Below, piece after piece: positions 10,865 to 23,802 of a DNA stretch of 64,000 nucleotides. Below the pieces are notes generated by a model. That model had not been told where the DNA came from, ran no database searches, and saw only the letters and a list, made by a program, of their open reading frames with translations. Both the position numbers and the translations under genes were made by a program. Each line of letters begins with the position of its first letter. The stretch's first letter is position 1. The stretch lies in the NCBI RefSeq assembly GCF_008831285.2, contig NC_045139.1:27374808-27438807 (forward strand). The letters are read 5' to 3'. The DNA is from Nymphaea colorata (Eukaryota; Streptophyta; Magnoliopsida; Nymphaeales; Nymphaeaceae).

Positions 10865-12911
10865 CCTTGTGTTTGCATCCCCAAAATTTTTGATTTGTTT
10901 TGGAGTGCTCCAGAAAAATGAGATTTTTATTTGAAAATAAAAGAGAAAGGAACTCGCCCGTCGGTACGAGGATCAACCGTTTTCAGCGCCTGTACCGGGG
11001 GTAATCAATCCAAGGGCTATGTTTATTATTGATGCATTTCATTTTGGCTTAAACATCTTTTCTATATGCGGTGTAGAAGAATATTTGAACTTTGATGTTT
11101 CAAACTTTTGAAAAGGTTCTTGAACAATTTCTTGAAAATGTGAAACATTTTGATGAAAACTAGAGTTGGGAAATCTTTTAAATATCATTTGAAAAGCTTG
11201 GGGAATCACTTTGAAGTTATTTTAGTATCCTCTTAAGACTTTAAGTAGGTTTGAGATTTTGCTCTAATTCGGTTACCACCTAGTTAGAGCTCAATCTCAT
11301 CTTGCTTAAATTTTTTTAGAGATGTGTTTGTGCTCATTTGTGATATTGAGTGAAAGTGAATGCATGGATGCATCAATCCTAAGATGAATGAAAGAAAAAT
11401 GACTCATTCCTACCACAACATTTATCTAAGGCATTCCTACCATAACATACATCTAAATTTTTTGTTTTCATAGTTATCATATATAAGAAAGAAAAGTTTT
11501 TGAAAATGGATTGAGATTGTAGACCATCAAGCATGAATCCAATATTTAGTCATTATTTGAATTGTGGTCTTAATGAAGTTGAAGTCGGTAAATGAAAAAT
11601 TAAAATCTTAAATGGTAAGATATTGGAAGAATGAAAAAGATGAATGACTACATCCAAAGAGGGATATAGAGAAAGAAAAAGATCTTGAAAATCATAAAAT
11701 CACATGTTTTGAAAAAGAAAGATATGTATTTGTATACATATATGAAAGCTTATGAAAATGATGTTTATATCAAGTAGAGAAGAGAAGATCATTTTAGAAA
11801 GAGAAAGAGAGATTTTAAAACGGAATACACGTACATATATATATTTATATGTACGTATATAAGAGTTTATAAAAGTATGTTAAATCATAGAAAGAAAAAT
11901 AACAAAGAAATATATTCATGTGCATGCATACGTATATAACATGTATATACGCATACGTTTTTATGAATATGAAAATCAAGGAATGATTTGAAAATAACCG
12001 ACTTCAAATTTTGATATAGCCCGAAAGGGAGCTTGGACTCATGCAAGAGCCTAAGCTAAGTCTCCAAGGCCACATTAGAGAGATTTCTTTTGAAAATGTT
12101 TTGGAAAATATGATTTATATAAAAACATAGAATGTTATGATTTGGTTTGCCACAAGGGATATATTTCTTCCACCGTTGGGTATGGAAGAAAAACAAATCA
12201 TACAATCAGATGCTCATTCGGGTTCCTCATGGGATGATTAAAATTAAACTAACGCGAAATGTCATGCAAATGCATATTAATATGTACATATTCGTGATGG
12301 TTTCCTCGAGTTGGACAAGTCTCAACCTCAAAAATCAATATGAAGATAAAGAATCCCCAAACCACACTCTCATTCCCACCATACATTCACATATAGACGG
12401 AAAACCAAACAACTATGCATGGGTGATACATGGATAATATTCATGGAAGGAAAGAGAGAGAGAGAGAGAGAGAGAGGATGATAGGAAGAGAAAGATTCAA
12501 CTAGGAAGGAGGACATAATATAACTATGAAATAAATGATCATCTCATCTTTCCATGCTCCCGGTGCACTTGAGCATAGCCTCTTGTCTCTAAGAAGAGAT
12601 TGAATGCTATCTTCTTTGACCATGGGGAGATGAATAAGAGAGGAAAATGAAGAAAGAAAGAGATGAGATATTGATTACATACCTCTAGTAAGAATAACTT
12701 TTGAAAAAATGAACACCCTAGATTGAAGATCCCCTTGAGTGAAGCTCCAAGATGATGCCTCCAATAGGGTTGTGGCTTGCTCCAAGTTGGAAAGGAGTGA
12801 AAAGAGGAAGAGGGAGAGAGAGGGAGCCCAAGAGAAACTCTAAGTCTTCAAGTGAGAATACACTAGAGTTTCTCCCAAGGACCAATCTTACCCAAGAGGG
12901 GGGGAGGGGGG

Positions 12912-12920
12912 GTATTTATA
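12912..12920 (+). promoter_or_regulatory. TATA box of LTR copy B
   Basis: TATTTATAG after a G-run and before AAGAATTTGGAGCCAAAAC; same context as in copies A, D and E. Confidence 0.55.
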
Positions 12921-12959
12921 GAAGAATTTGGAGCCAAAACCCAAAATTTAAATTTTTTT

Positions 12960-13515
12960 TTGTAAAAGACCAAAATCACCCTCTAAAAGGTGGTTCTTTG
13001 TCAAAAAGGAGGGGTAAATAAGTCTTGTTTACAAAAAAAAACCAAAATTACCCTCTAAAAGGAGGTTCTTTAGCAAATGGGTATTGTTTACCAAAAAGAC
13101 CAAAATTACCCTCTAAAAAGAGATTCTTTATAAAAAAAAGAGAGGCAAATGGGTCTTGTTTACCAAAAAAAATCAAAATTACCCTCTAAAAGGAGGTTCT
13201 TTATAAAAATGAGGGGCAAATGGGTCTTGTTTACCAAAAAGACCAAAATTGCCTTCTAAAAGGAGGTTCTTTATAAAAAAAAGGAGGGGCAAATGGGTCT
13301 TATTTACCAAAAAGACCAAAATTACCCTTTAAAAGGAAGTTCTTTGTAAAAAAAAAGGGGCAAATGGGTCTTGTTTACCAAAAAGACTAAAATTGCCCTC
13401 TAAAAGAAGGTTCTTTATAAAAAAGGAGGGGCAAATGGGTCTTGTTTACCAAAAAGACTAAAATCACCCTCTAAAAGGAGGTCTTTTAGTTAAAAAAAAA
13501 AAAGGGCAAATGGGT
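12960..13515. repeat. Tandem array of about 70-bp units inside copy B
   Basis: About eight units with the order AAGACCAAAATTACCCTCT, AAAAGGAGGTTCTTT, poly-A, GGGGCAAATGGGTCTTGTT and TACC. Unit starts fall near 12966, 13035, 13095, 13167, 13238, 13311, 13382 and 13453. It lies downstream of the TATA box, that is in the presumed R/U5 part, and is absent from the other copies in this window. Confidence 0.9.
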
Positions 13516-13668
13516 CTCAAATGCTTGATTTGGATTTGAACTTGAGTTTTTGGACCTAATTTGAATTTGGATTGTGGCTTTGGACCAATTTAGATCCAAA
13601 AATTGGGTTTTGTGTTTTTAATAAAAGAGGGCATTCTTTTTGAAAAAATTTGGGGTGATTACACCTTG

Positions 13669-14540
13669 GCAATGGGTGGACACACGCGTGTACTTGGCAT
13701 CGTTGCTTTTGACCGGCCTCTTTATTCTTACACACGTTTGTGCAGACCATCTGGTGGCTTCTACTTCTTCATGATGATGCACCTTTTCCCTGGTTGTTGT
13801 TGCCTCGAGAGGGGGCAAGCGGATGGCCACCCTCCCTCCTCCTCTGCCATTACGACCACTACACGGTGCTTGTGTTGGTAGTCCTAGTCTTTGTGGTATC
13901 CGGCCAGGTAATCCCCTCCCCCTTAAACTCTTGTTTTATCGTGCTGCTGTCAGTTTTCTTTCCTCGCTTGAAGGGGCTAATCAGGCTTTGACATTGTCAT
14001 TCAGTTGGCAGTCTACCCTCTTCAATTGTGTTTTTGCTAGCTCGCTTTAGCTACAAGACGCTCGTGGCCTCCTCCAGGCATTCCTCCCACCTGCACACTG
14101 TGAGTTTTTTCTCTTGCAGATGGGTGACTGTTTCTTGCGGCCGAGGCACCCCAAGGTGGTTTCCATTGGTCGGTTGACCCCCTCAGCTTCATGTGTTCCC
14201 TCTTCCCGTCATGCTTCCAGACTTCTTCACCTCTTATTTGTGTCAGATGGGGTCAATGGTGATGTCAGAGGTGTACTACCTTTGAACTGCCGTTGGGCTA
14301 CCAAGTGATTGCGTTGCTGCTTTCCTACTTGTCAGAATGATCAATGACTTTTTGATCGGTGGCACGGATTTGTGACGGTCACTTCCTCCTTTTGAGTCTA
14401 GGTTCCTCTGCCAGCAGCTCCTCAGTTACCTACTTTTGATTTTTTTTTTTTGCTCTATCCGGCTTGAACTGGGCCTACTTTTCCTAGCACACGGGGTTTG
14501 CCTTTCTTGGTAGAGGTTTTGCGGGACTTCAGCCGAGGTG
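13669..14540 (+). other. Possible 5' (ORF1-side) part of a LINE, between two LTR insertions
   Basis: C/T-rich sequence on the same strand and of the same composition as the LINE that resumes after copy C at 18006. Several short ORFs are present (13603-13881, 13823-14050, 14114-14308), broken by stops, and none gives a decisive domain match. Assignment to the LINE rests only on position, composition and strand. Confidence 0.3.
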
Positions 14541-16114
14541 GATAGTGTTTGCATCCCCAAAATTTTTTTGGTTTTTGGAGTGCTCTAGAAAAATGAGTTT
14601 TTGTTTTGAAAATGAGAGAGAAAGGGACTCGCCCATCAATACAAGGATCGACTATTCCCAACGCTTATCAAAGGGCTATGCTTATTGTTGATGCATTTCA
14701 TTTTGGCTTAAACATCTTTCTCATTCTAAATGAGGTGTTGTGTTTGAGAGAATATTAAAAATTTGATATTTCAAATTCTTCAGAAAGTTTTTGAAGAGTC
14801 ATTTGCTTTGATTTTTGAGTAAAATCTTGAATTGGAAGATTTTTACAAATATCATTTAAAAGAAACTTTAAAGATCACTTTTTTGAAGTCACTTTATTGT
14901 TCTCTTAAAAAATTAAATAGGTTTAAGACTTTGCTCTAATTCAGTTACTACCTAATATTGAGTGTGAATGCATGAATGCGTTGGTCCTATATCATTAGCA
15001 GATAATAATTCATTCCTGCCATGACATTCGTCTAAAAGCATTCCTACCAAAACATATATATAAAATTTTTGTTTTTATAATTATCATAAATATTTTTATA
15101 AACAAAGAAAAGTTTTTGAAAATAGATTGGGGTTGTAGACCATCAAATATAATTCTAATATTATATCATTATTTGAATTTTGATTTTGGTGAAGTCGGCA
15201 AATAAAAAGATCTTGGGAGAAAAATGTCCAAAAAAAATGGAAAAGATGAGATACTCCCAAAGAAAGAAAGAGATAGACAAAAATGTATACATACGAGTAC
15301 ATGCTATCACATATATACATATATGAAAGTTTGAAAAAAAAAGGGATATTGATTTGAATAGAAAGATAGATTTTAGAGGAAAATAAATAGGGATATATAT
15401 ATATATATCAAGAAATTAAAATATCTGACTTCAAGTTTTATGTAAGTCGGAGGGGAGCTTGAACTGCTGCAAGAGCTTTACCTAAGTCTCCAAAGCTGCG
15501 TTAAAGAAGGTTCTTGCTTTTCTTTTGAAAAGCATGATTTCAAATATTTTATATATTAACATAAAATATTATTATTTTGTTTGTTACAAGGAAATATATT
15601 TCGTCCACCATTGGGTACGGAAGAAAATAAACCACATGATAATGTGCTCATTAGGGATCCTATCTAGGTGATTAAAAGGAAAATTAAAAGCGAGAATGAC
15701 ATGAAAATGCATATTAACATGTACATATTTGTTAGAGTTTTTTCTGGTTGGATAAATCCCAACCTCAAAATTTAACATAAGAATAAAGAGAAAATCTCAA
15801 ACCGCACTCTCATTCTTGCCATGCATTCACATATAAATAGGAAAAATTAAGCAACTATGCATGAACAATATCTCAAAACAAAGCAACATTCAAGAAAAAG
15901 AGAGAGCACGTTTCAATTATAAAATGAAATATCATCTCATCTTCTCATGCACCTGATGCCCTTAAGAATAGCTTCTTGACTCCAAAAGAGAAATTTAAGA
16001 GCTATCTCATATGGCCACGGGGAGATGAAGAAGAGAGAAAAATAAGGAAAAGAAATGGGTCACATACCTCTAATGGGAATGATCTAGAAGAGGAATTCTT
16101 ACTTTGAAAGATCT

Positions 16115-17760
16115 TAGACCGGTCGCCAGTGACTAGGGATACTGCTATAAAAGCAGCGCTCCGCTGGTCTATCTGAGATGCCGAGAAGAGCCAGCAACAG
16201 GGTCGGCAAGTTCCGCTCGGGCGCTTGACTACTTCATGTCTATTGCAACCTATGAACAACAACAGCTACTAGGGGTTGCAACTCCCCCCCCCACAGAGCT
16301 CAGATTTGGGCTTGCTAGGGCTCGTTAGAAAGAATGGAGAAGTCATGAATGCATTGAAGCAGCAAGAGAGTGAACTAGTGACTGCAGCGCTTGGCAGAGG
16401 CCGTGAAACATAGACAATTCCCACGGCTGTCGCAGGTTCACAGGCTGGGTCTACCAAGAGACCTAGCCTCCTTTGCAGATCTACACGTGGTATGGCTCGT
16501 TGGAACCATGAGGGAGTCAGGAAGATGAAGAGTTTAACTCTTACAATTATCCAACGTCAGGATCTGAAGATATAGCTTTTTGAACAAAGCTATATTCTAC
16601 AGTAGCAGGGACAACAGTCACAGAGACAGGCAGCTAAAAAACCTGCTACTGCGGTCGAGTCCATTCGAGCTCCAGTGCATTGGAACCGTAACACTCTAGT
16701 GATGCAGTCTGTGCAATTTCACAATGATTGGTAACTGGAGGTGACAACGCTATCCTGTTGAATAGCCATTGTTTCCTCCCTTGTGCGAGAGTTTTGTTGA
16801 TTCCAACTAGTGGGAGTCACGGCACCGGTCAAGCTTGGGCTCGTCGGAACCACAGGAGGCAAAGGATCTGATCTGAGCTCTAGGATGGCGAAAGACCACC
16901 AAAGCAATCAAGGGCAGATGCTTGACCAGATTTGCTAGAAGTCACTTGCCTAAGAAACAGGGAGTTGCTTCTCACTAAAGAACTGCGTCGATTCGTGCTC
17001 AAATCGACCAAGGATTGCTTAGAGATTTGTAAATTTTACCAGAAGATCGAAAGTTGTCTCGTTTCTTCGTCGATTGATGGTTTAAATAGAGGAGGAGAGA
17101 TGCTTGCGTGCTGCTGCTCGTTGGAGAAAAGAGGAGGCCGCCCGACCGAATGATGGTGCTGCAACTCGCTAGAATCCACGCCCTCCGTCGGGAATCCACA
17201 CTGCTGCCCAAAGGTCGCCCCTTTTCTGCCAAGCCTGCTCCCTCGCTCTATTGTGTTGGAAACCCACAAAGCTGCCTGGTGATCACCCCCACTGCTGCTC
17301 ATAAGATGCCATCTGCCACTACGCTTGGGTTGGAACTCCATCTGCTTCAGCAACGGTCGACTGAATCCTGTATCGGGAACCAGCTCCACTACCTGCTAGT
17401 CGCCTGGTGTTGCATGCCTGAAGCACGAGCTGTTGCTAGAAGTCGAAGCATTGGAGGATGGACACTGATGCACTCCATCTCCTCCCTCATTATGCAGCTG
17501 TGTTGGAACTCTACCCGTTGGGGAAAGGGGAAGATGTCGTTTGCAGTCGCCAGTCGACTAAGCCCTTCGTCGAGAACGCACAACGGTGCCTGGTGCCTGC
17601 CGGATCTCTTGTACAGTCTGTCAGAACCTACAATAGTGGTGGTCGAAATCTGCAATATGCCACCTTGTTCCTCGTGCATGAGAGTTCGAGCAATCGACCC
17701 GGTTTGGTTGGTCTCTGAAGCATTGACTCAGCCGTCTCACCCGAGTTACACAAAAAAATT
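16115..17760. repeat. Copy-C-specific GC-rich segment with degenerate repeats
   Basis: A recurring motif of the type CGTCGGAACC plus CAC, often followed 20-30 bases later by CTGCTGCC or GCCTGGT, appears near 16495, 16838, 17180, 17250, 17325, 17370, 17505, 17565 and 17618. Spacing in the right half is about 50-75 bp. This looks like an old tandem array. It takes the place downstream of the TATA box that other arrays occupy in copies B and D. An independent insertion of unrelated DNA is the alternative. Confidence 0.5.
16146..16152 (+). promoter_or_regulatory. Candidate TATA box of LTR copy C
   Basis: TATAAAA, 1600 bp from the left end of copy C and at the boundary where the copy-specific segment begins. 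The usual TATTTATAG version is absent, so this is a replacement candidate only. Confidence 0.4.
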
Positions 17761-18005
17761 GGGTGAAACAAGTTAGCAATTCGGGTCTTGGTTTAGACCA
17801 TACCCGTTAACATATATGTAAAGAAATGTGGGTCGAGTTTGGGTTTAAATCTCACGTCTAAGTCTTGAATTTGTGTTTGGGTAAAAAGACCTGGGTTTAA
17901 AGATTTATTTAGATCAAACAATTGCTAACTTGTTTTGAATCTAGGCTTTAAATCCAAATAAAAAAATACAGTCTTTTTTGAAAAATTTGGGGTGATAACA
18001 GACAG

Positions 18006-19123
18006 ACACACCAATTCTCCTTGCATGCCAAGCTCCCACCATCACAGCTCCTGCCCTTGCTTCCCTCACCGCTGAAGCCGACCTTGCCTCATCGGTGGTG
18101 CCATGTCTGCTCTCCTTCGCACTCCCTTGAGGTACCTTACTTGCCCCTTCTTTTTTCTTCTTTGTGAGCTAGGGGTTCACATCGTCTACCTTGGGATGCC
18201 TCAACCTGATGCTGCCAGCTGCTCCATCTACTCTTGGCGACATTCAGCCTTTTGCGGCTTCACAGTTGGTTGCCCGTCCATTGGAAGATTCACCACCTTG
18301 TGTGCTGGCGGACCCGCCTTCTTCGGTCTCCCTTGCTTATTTGTGTACTCCTGTGCTCCCGTCGTCTGAGGGTCTCCCTCTTAAGGTCATTATTGTTCAC
18401 TCTTCTTTGACTGTGGCTTCGATTGCTTTGGCCTCTGTTGATACATTACCCCCAGTCAGCTCATCTCCCTTCGTTGCTCTTTTACCTTGCTCTTTACCCA
18501 TGTTACAGGCCCCCCTTTGCCCCCTCTACCAACCAAGACCACCTCCTTTGCCCACCTACTCCGGTTTTCTTCTATTTCCTTTGATAGTAGTTTTGCCACC
18601 TACTTACCTTCCCTGCATGCACTACTCCCTACACTCAGTCGCAATTGTCCTTACAACCCCACCTGCTTGCCCCTCCACCCTGTTAGCCCTTGCCCTCTAC
18701 CACATCCCTTGCATTGGCATTGTCTTCCCCACTCTATGTTTTCATTCTGCATCTACCCCTGCCTCCCCATCCTCCTATCCCTCTCATGCTCGGTTGCCTA
18801 GTTCCACCACCAGAATATATGTTTGTCCCCTCCCACCCGGTAGGTTGCCACTTGTTTTCCCTTGTTAGATGCAGAGCTTGGCATTTTCCTTCCGGATATG
18901 CTTGCCTCTCTTAAGGTCTCAGTTCCATAGGAACAACTTGATTTCTTGCTTTCATCATTTTTTGTCACTATCGCGCCAGCCTCCCACTCCAGCCTTGCCA
19001 GGTTGCAGCAAGAATTGTATTGGATTAGGGCTTCTGTGGCCTCCATCCTCCCTCTCGGTGCTGCTAGGATGGCCAGGTGTGCATTGCTTCACATGGTTCC
19101 CCATGAGGGTTGCATGTTAAAAT
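18006..19123 (+). pseudogene. LINE remnant, region before ORF2 (probable ORF1 tail)
   Basis: The sequence continues the C/T-rich plus-strand LINE after copy C. An open frame at 18191-18868 encodes a Pro/Ser/Leu-rich, low-complexity stretch like the linkers seen between ORF1 and ORF2 of plant L1-type LINEs. No catalytic motif is visible here. Its role is inferred from lying directly upstream of the endonuclease domain. Confidence 0.4.
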
Positions 19124-22100
19124 GTGTGTGGCTTGAGTGCCCATTATTACCATAGATACTTCTCTTCTTGGGTTCGTCAACATGGGCCTTCCTTGCTTAT
19201 CGTGGTGGAGACCAAGCTGTCTGTACTCTCTCATGTCTATGTTTGTACCTTATTATGTCAACCGTCCTTTGGGTACCTTCCGGGTAATGGTGTCGTTGGC
19301 AGCATTCCATTGGCATGGTCTTCACCTCTTACGGGGGTTGTTGTATATGTTGCTAAGTACTCAATCTCAGCCATCCTCAATGGTCTCTATCCCATTGGCC
19401 CGGTGTTAGTTACTACGGTTTATGGTCCTTGCATTGGGGCCTTGCGTGACCAATTGTGGGCTGATCTTCATCATGCTCGTGAGCTTGCTTCTTTGCCTTG
19501 GCTTTTGGTAGAGGACTTCAATTGTTTGTTTAGCTTTACTGACCCTCCTCCTTGTCACTTCTGGTCCGTCTATGTATGTTTGTCTTTCACTCGTTCGTTG
19601 ATGAGTTAGGCCTTTTTGACGTGCCTCTGAATAATGGGAAGCTTACTTGGTCCGACAATAAAATCTTCCCATCCTTCGAAGGCTAGACCGCATGCCTTCC
19701 TCATGCCTAAGTTATTCTCTGTTTTTCCATCGTCATCATTGGTTCTAGGATCGAGGCACTTGTCTGATCATGATCTGCTTCTTCTTTCACTTCTTCGAGG
19801 TAGGGCTGGAACAGGGCACACCCAGTTCCACTTTGAACTTTGGTGATTCCGGGATGAGTCCTTTGTGGCTGCCATCCCTAGGTGGTGGGCTCGCACCATC
19901 AATGGTAGGTGGGCTGCTTTTAGGCTTTTATGTAAGCTGCATTGCATTAGGAGGGAGGTTATTACTTGGAAACGTATTTTCCAGAGTGGCAAGTTTTCTG
20001 AGGTGACCATTTGGGATGAGATGATCCTGTCCCTCCAATCATTTGACAATTTTTTTCTGTGGATTAGTCTTCTTGTCTCCTATGTCTTCAGTGTTTTGCT
20101 CAGGAGTAGCGGATTAAGGAGTCTATCCACTGGTAGCAGTGTTGGATGGGTTGGCTTTCGTATGGAGACCAGAATTCTATGTTCTTCCACTTGACCGCCT
20201 CTCAAAGGTGCCATCAGACGTTGCTTTAGTCCACGGTTATTAGGTATAAAGTATTTCTTAGTGACGACATTCTCCTGTTTTTGTCTGTTCATTTCCTTGA
20301 TTTCTACTCTAAGCCTCTTCGCTTTTGTGCCCCGCTGCGAGGCATTCACTTCTCCTCCCTCTTTGCCTCATGTGCAATCATTCTTGAGTGGCCATTCCTG
20401 CACCAAAAAATCAAGAACACTATCTAGGCCCTCGGCTCTAGTAAGGCTCCCGGCATTGATGGTTTCTCTATTGAGTTTTTTTGCGCCTTTTGGGAGGCTT
20501 GTAGCATTGATGTATTCATGTTTTGCGACAGATTTGCCTCCAACTCTATCTTTCTTAAGGAATTTAATCAAACCACCTACGTCTTGGTACCTAAATGTCC
20601 TAACCCTATGGACGTCATTCACTTTCGCCCGATCTCCTTATTAGGCACACCCTACAAGATTATCGCTAAGTTGCTTTCCATGCGGCTTGTGCATGTTATT
20701 CCTTCTATCATTAACCCTTTGAGGTTGTGTTCATCAAGGGTCAACGTTTGCATGATGCTGTTGAACTAATCAAGGAGGTTGTTCACTCCCTCTACTATTT
20801 GTGTCTTTCCTCCTTCATCCTTAAGTTGGATATCTTTAATGCTTTTAATTCGATTAGTTGGGAGTTCTTATATGACCTTCTCACCTACCTTGCTTTTGGT
20901 CCATTGTTTTGGTCGTGGATCCTTTCGCTTGTCACTAGGGCCCAACTTGTGGTCTCCTTCAATGAGATGTGTGGCAAATTCTTCTGTCTCAGTCACGGCC
21001 TCCGTCAGGGTTGTCCATTATTATCTTTGCTTTTCAACTTAGTTGCTGAGTGCTTTTCTGCCTTATTTCATCACGTTGCGGTCCTTCGATTCCTCACACT
21101 ACATTTACTCCCCCCACTTACAAACATTCTCTATCCTCCAGTATGCTGACAACTTTCTCCTATTTGGCACTGCTTCTTGCTAATAGATTGTGAGAACTTG
21201 GCTCATCCTTCGAGTTTTTGAACTCATCTTGGATCAGTCTATTAATTTTTATAAATGTCACATTCCTTTCCTTCACGCGGATCCAGGTACAATACTTCTT
21301 GCGGAAGCTTGCTTTGGGTGTAAAGCTGCTGGCCTACCCATAGATCACTTGGGTTTTCAGATTACACTGTCATCTCCTATGGCCTTTTTTTGGGATGGAG
21401 TGAAGCAAAAGCTTGTGGATCGCCTCTATTGTTGACAAGAAAAATTGTTTTTCCTCCTAGGTCATATTACCACTGGTCAACATTGTCTTGTGTTTGTCTC
21501 CCTCTATACTCTGGTGGTCTTTCGACCTTCTGTGGCTGTACTAAGAAGGTTTAATAGGATCATTTGTAACTTTATCTGGGATGGTGATCGGCGTTCGGAT
21601 TGTCTTGCGCGTTGGGATATGGTTGTCCTTTCATGTTATCTTGGCGGTGCCGATGCTACCAACTTTAATTGGGCGTGTGAGTCCTTTTTGTGTTATTGGT
21701 GGTGACGTTTGACAACTGAGCATTCCCCTATCACCCTTTTCATCTGTTCCAAATATGATATGTCATCCCCTAGTGATTAAATATTTTCATCTCTCACACT
21801 CTCCTTCTCACTTTTGGTGCGGCCTGATTTCCGCCCTTTCCCTTTTCCTCTGCCTCGCTGTCATCTCATCGCTCACCCTCCCCCCCAATCCTGGCCTCTT
21901 TTGCCTTCTAGTGGATTCACTTTTTCTTCTTGCTAGTTGGCCTCCTTTGGTTCTTCTGTTGTGTCACTCTCACTCTGGTCCCTTTAGTCTTCTAGCCCCT
22001 CTCCTCATGCCATTACTTTTGTCTGGCTTTTTCTTTTTGACAACATCAATACTTTTGACCACTTATAGCACCTTGGCATTAGTTTAGGTAATTAATGTAT

Positions 22101-22492
22101 CCTCTGTCTCATCGTGGTTGAGTCTCGGGTTCAGTTTTTTACCTCCTATCCTTTTTTCTATAGTGTTCTTGCCGCTTCATGACCTTCCTTTATTAGTAGG
22201 CTCCGAAACTACTCTTCATTTGCTTTCTTTTTCTCTTTTGTCCTTCCCCCCACCTGTCCTTTTCCTTGGGTCGTGTTTGGAGGTTGTGGCTCATATCCTC
22301 TTGGTGGCGAATTTGGAAGGAGCGCAACAACAGAGTCTTCAGGGGCACCTTCTCATCGCCGGATTCTGTGGCACACCTTGTGCATGGAGATGTCCACTTT
22401 GCTACTCGGCTATGACACCATCCTTCGTTTGTTGTTGGGTGATTCTGCCACTCCATCTATCCACTCTCCCCACCCTATTATTTTGTTTTATT
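19124..22492 (+). pseudogene. LINE ORF2 pseudogene (endonuclease, reverse transcriptase, C-terminal region)
   Basis: Frame-shifted but readable in order. Endonuclease, 19124-19846: VVETKLS, then SIPLAWSSPL, VYGPC, LPWLLVEDFN, and TWSDN and SDHDLLLL. Reverse transcriptase, about 20430-21170: KAPGIDGFSIEFF, HFRPISLLGTPYKIIAKLLS, ILKLDIFNAFNSISWEFL, LRQGCPLLSLLFNL and a YADN variant of the YADD box at about 21142. Downstream are LGFQITL and the FNRIICNFIWDGD segment (about 21550-21585), then the C-terminal RIWKERNNRVFRG-like segment near 22300-22345. The protein would copy LINE RNA at a nicked target. Many frame changes, internal stops and the altered catalytic box show it is dead. Its tail is interrupted by the short LTR element at 22498. 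Confidence 0.85.
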
Positions 22493-22497
22493 GTGCT

Positions 22498-23205
22498 TGT
22501 CACGGGCCGAGTTTCTCCAGCCCGCGCGGCGCCGAAGGCGTTCCCCAAAGCCTTCGGCCAGCCGTCTCTCTCTTAAGCTAGCGGAAGCATTCATCTTTTC
22601 TTCGGGACTGTGGACTAGACAATGAGTGCTAAGCACTCGGCACACCATCACCCAGGTTTATCCCATTGTCGACCATCGGCAAGCCGTGGCCATGAGGCCC
22701 TGTCAGAACTTCGCCATTCCTCCAAGTGCCTATCTACATCCAAACGAAATCTGGGTAGGGGTAGACTTCCCTTGGGAGGAAGTCCCCAGCCGAAGCCAGT
22801 TGACGACTATATGTCATTAAGTAAGGCGGTCGACCATCGCCCTACTCGACGATGAGCATTCACTTGCTCACCCCCGTGTGACTCTACGCGGTTGTGGAAC
22901 GCAGTGTATGCGCCCACTGGAGGAATTGCTCCTAACCCACGCGCAACCTCTTGTGTATCCAAACACTACGCGTGGGGAACCCACTGGATTCCCCAACGAC
23001 GAACTTGCACTTCCAAAGGGACTGCTGATCTTGATGCATTTAAACGCCTTGTCACTGCACCACCGTGCTGCACATTCCACGTGCATTGCTTTCTGCTTGA
23101 CTCGGCGACCGATTGATCCCACATGCCTTCCAACTATGCCTAAGCTGGCCAAGCAACATCACATTTTACTGGCTTGGCCGGGCTAGACACAGTCGACCAG
23201 CAATA
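22498..23205 (-). repeat. Left (3') LTR of the short element
   Basis: The plus-strand reading starts TGTCACGGGCC and ends GACCAGCAATA; the final CA has mutated to TA. Near the start is a perfect stem, CCGAAGGC ... GCCTTCGG (about 22532-22557). ORFs on both strands are recurrent in the two LTRs and are not genes. Confidence 0.88.
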
Positions 23206-23802
23206 CTCTCCCACCGCCAAAATCGTCACTGACCTCAGTGACTTTGCCCCGAGCGATAGAAGTTCAGCTACCGTTCCCTTGATTTCTTTTGAACTGAGCC
23301 TTCATCCGTTCGTCTGGTTGACGCACCCGTCACGTCGTGGCTAGCTGCCTTATCGGGTGTTTTGCCTCTAGTCCATTCCTTAGCATCATCCCACTTTTCT
23401 ATCACTATATGCATTTTTTCTTAGTAAAGTCCGAACCATATCCGACGACCACTAAGTTTCAAACTTCCAAGCTGTGTTGCCAACCCGTGCACATGCTCCT
23501 TCCTCGAGACATGTCAACACTAAGGGCACTTGCCCTTCTGGACAATCCTTTTCCACGTCGGGTCTCACCCTATCTGTCTTAGTGAGCGGCTCTCTTGGCC
23601 CTTCTGCTCCTGACACCCAGACACCATCTTCGGAACGTGTGATCTCTATCTGGCCAACACCAACGCGGTCACCTGAACCAGTGGCCGATGAACATTGCCT
23701 GAACCCTTAGGGCACCAAACAAGCCAACATTTTTCTTTGAACCACTTGTTTGTTATCATCGCAGCGTTCTCATCTTTCAAGTTCCCTTCGAGAAATCGTC
23801 TG

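Larger units (their letters stand above)
10870..13663 (+). mobile_element. Very long solo LTR, copy B (2794 bp)
   Basis: It starts TGTTTGCATCCCCAAAATTT and ends ATTTGGGGTGATTACA. The 5-bp sequence CCTTG flanks both sides exactly (10865-10869 and 13664-13668), the mark of LTR-retrotransposon integration. No gag or pol sequence lies inside, so it reads as a solo LTR left by recombination between the LTRs of a full element. A TATA box lies 2042 bp from the left end (12912-12920), giving a long U3. Downstream of it is a tandem array of about 70-bp units. Encoded ORFs are short and unsupported. Confidence 0.85.
14546..18000 (+). mobile_element. Very long solo LTR, copy C (3455 bp)
   Basis: It starts TGTTTGCATCCCCAAAATTT and ends ATTTGGGGTGATAACA. 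The flanking 5-mers are GATAG (14541-14545) and GACAG (18001-18005), a target-site duplication with one change. The left 1.55 kb follows copies A, B and D. After about 16110 it departs from them and holds a GC-richer segment of about 1.65 kb, then rejoins family sequence at about 17770-18000. ORFs inside, including the 222-codon one at 17108-17776, lie in degenerate repeats and are not convincing genes. Confidence 0.75.

Noticed and set aside
12960-13515. CRISPR array
   Set aside because: The units are contiguous about 70-bp imperfect tandem repeats without unique spacers, in a plant genome.
17108-17776. 222-codon open frame, plus strand
   Set aside because: It lies wholly within the degenerate repeat segment of LTR copy C, with competing long frames on both strands, no domain resemblance and no conserved motif.
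18191-18868. 225-codon Pro/Leu-rich open frame as a separate gene
   Set aside because: It lies directly upstream of the LINE endonuclease on the same strand and is low-complexity; better explained as LINE linker sequence.
22868-23186. Recurrent ORFs of 94-102 codons on both strands, also at 24186-24504
   Set aside because: They recur because they lie in the two LTRs of the short element; no protein family is recognisable.
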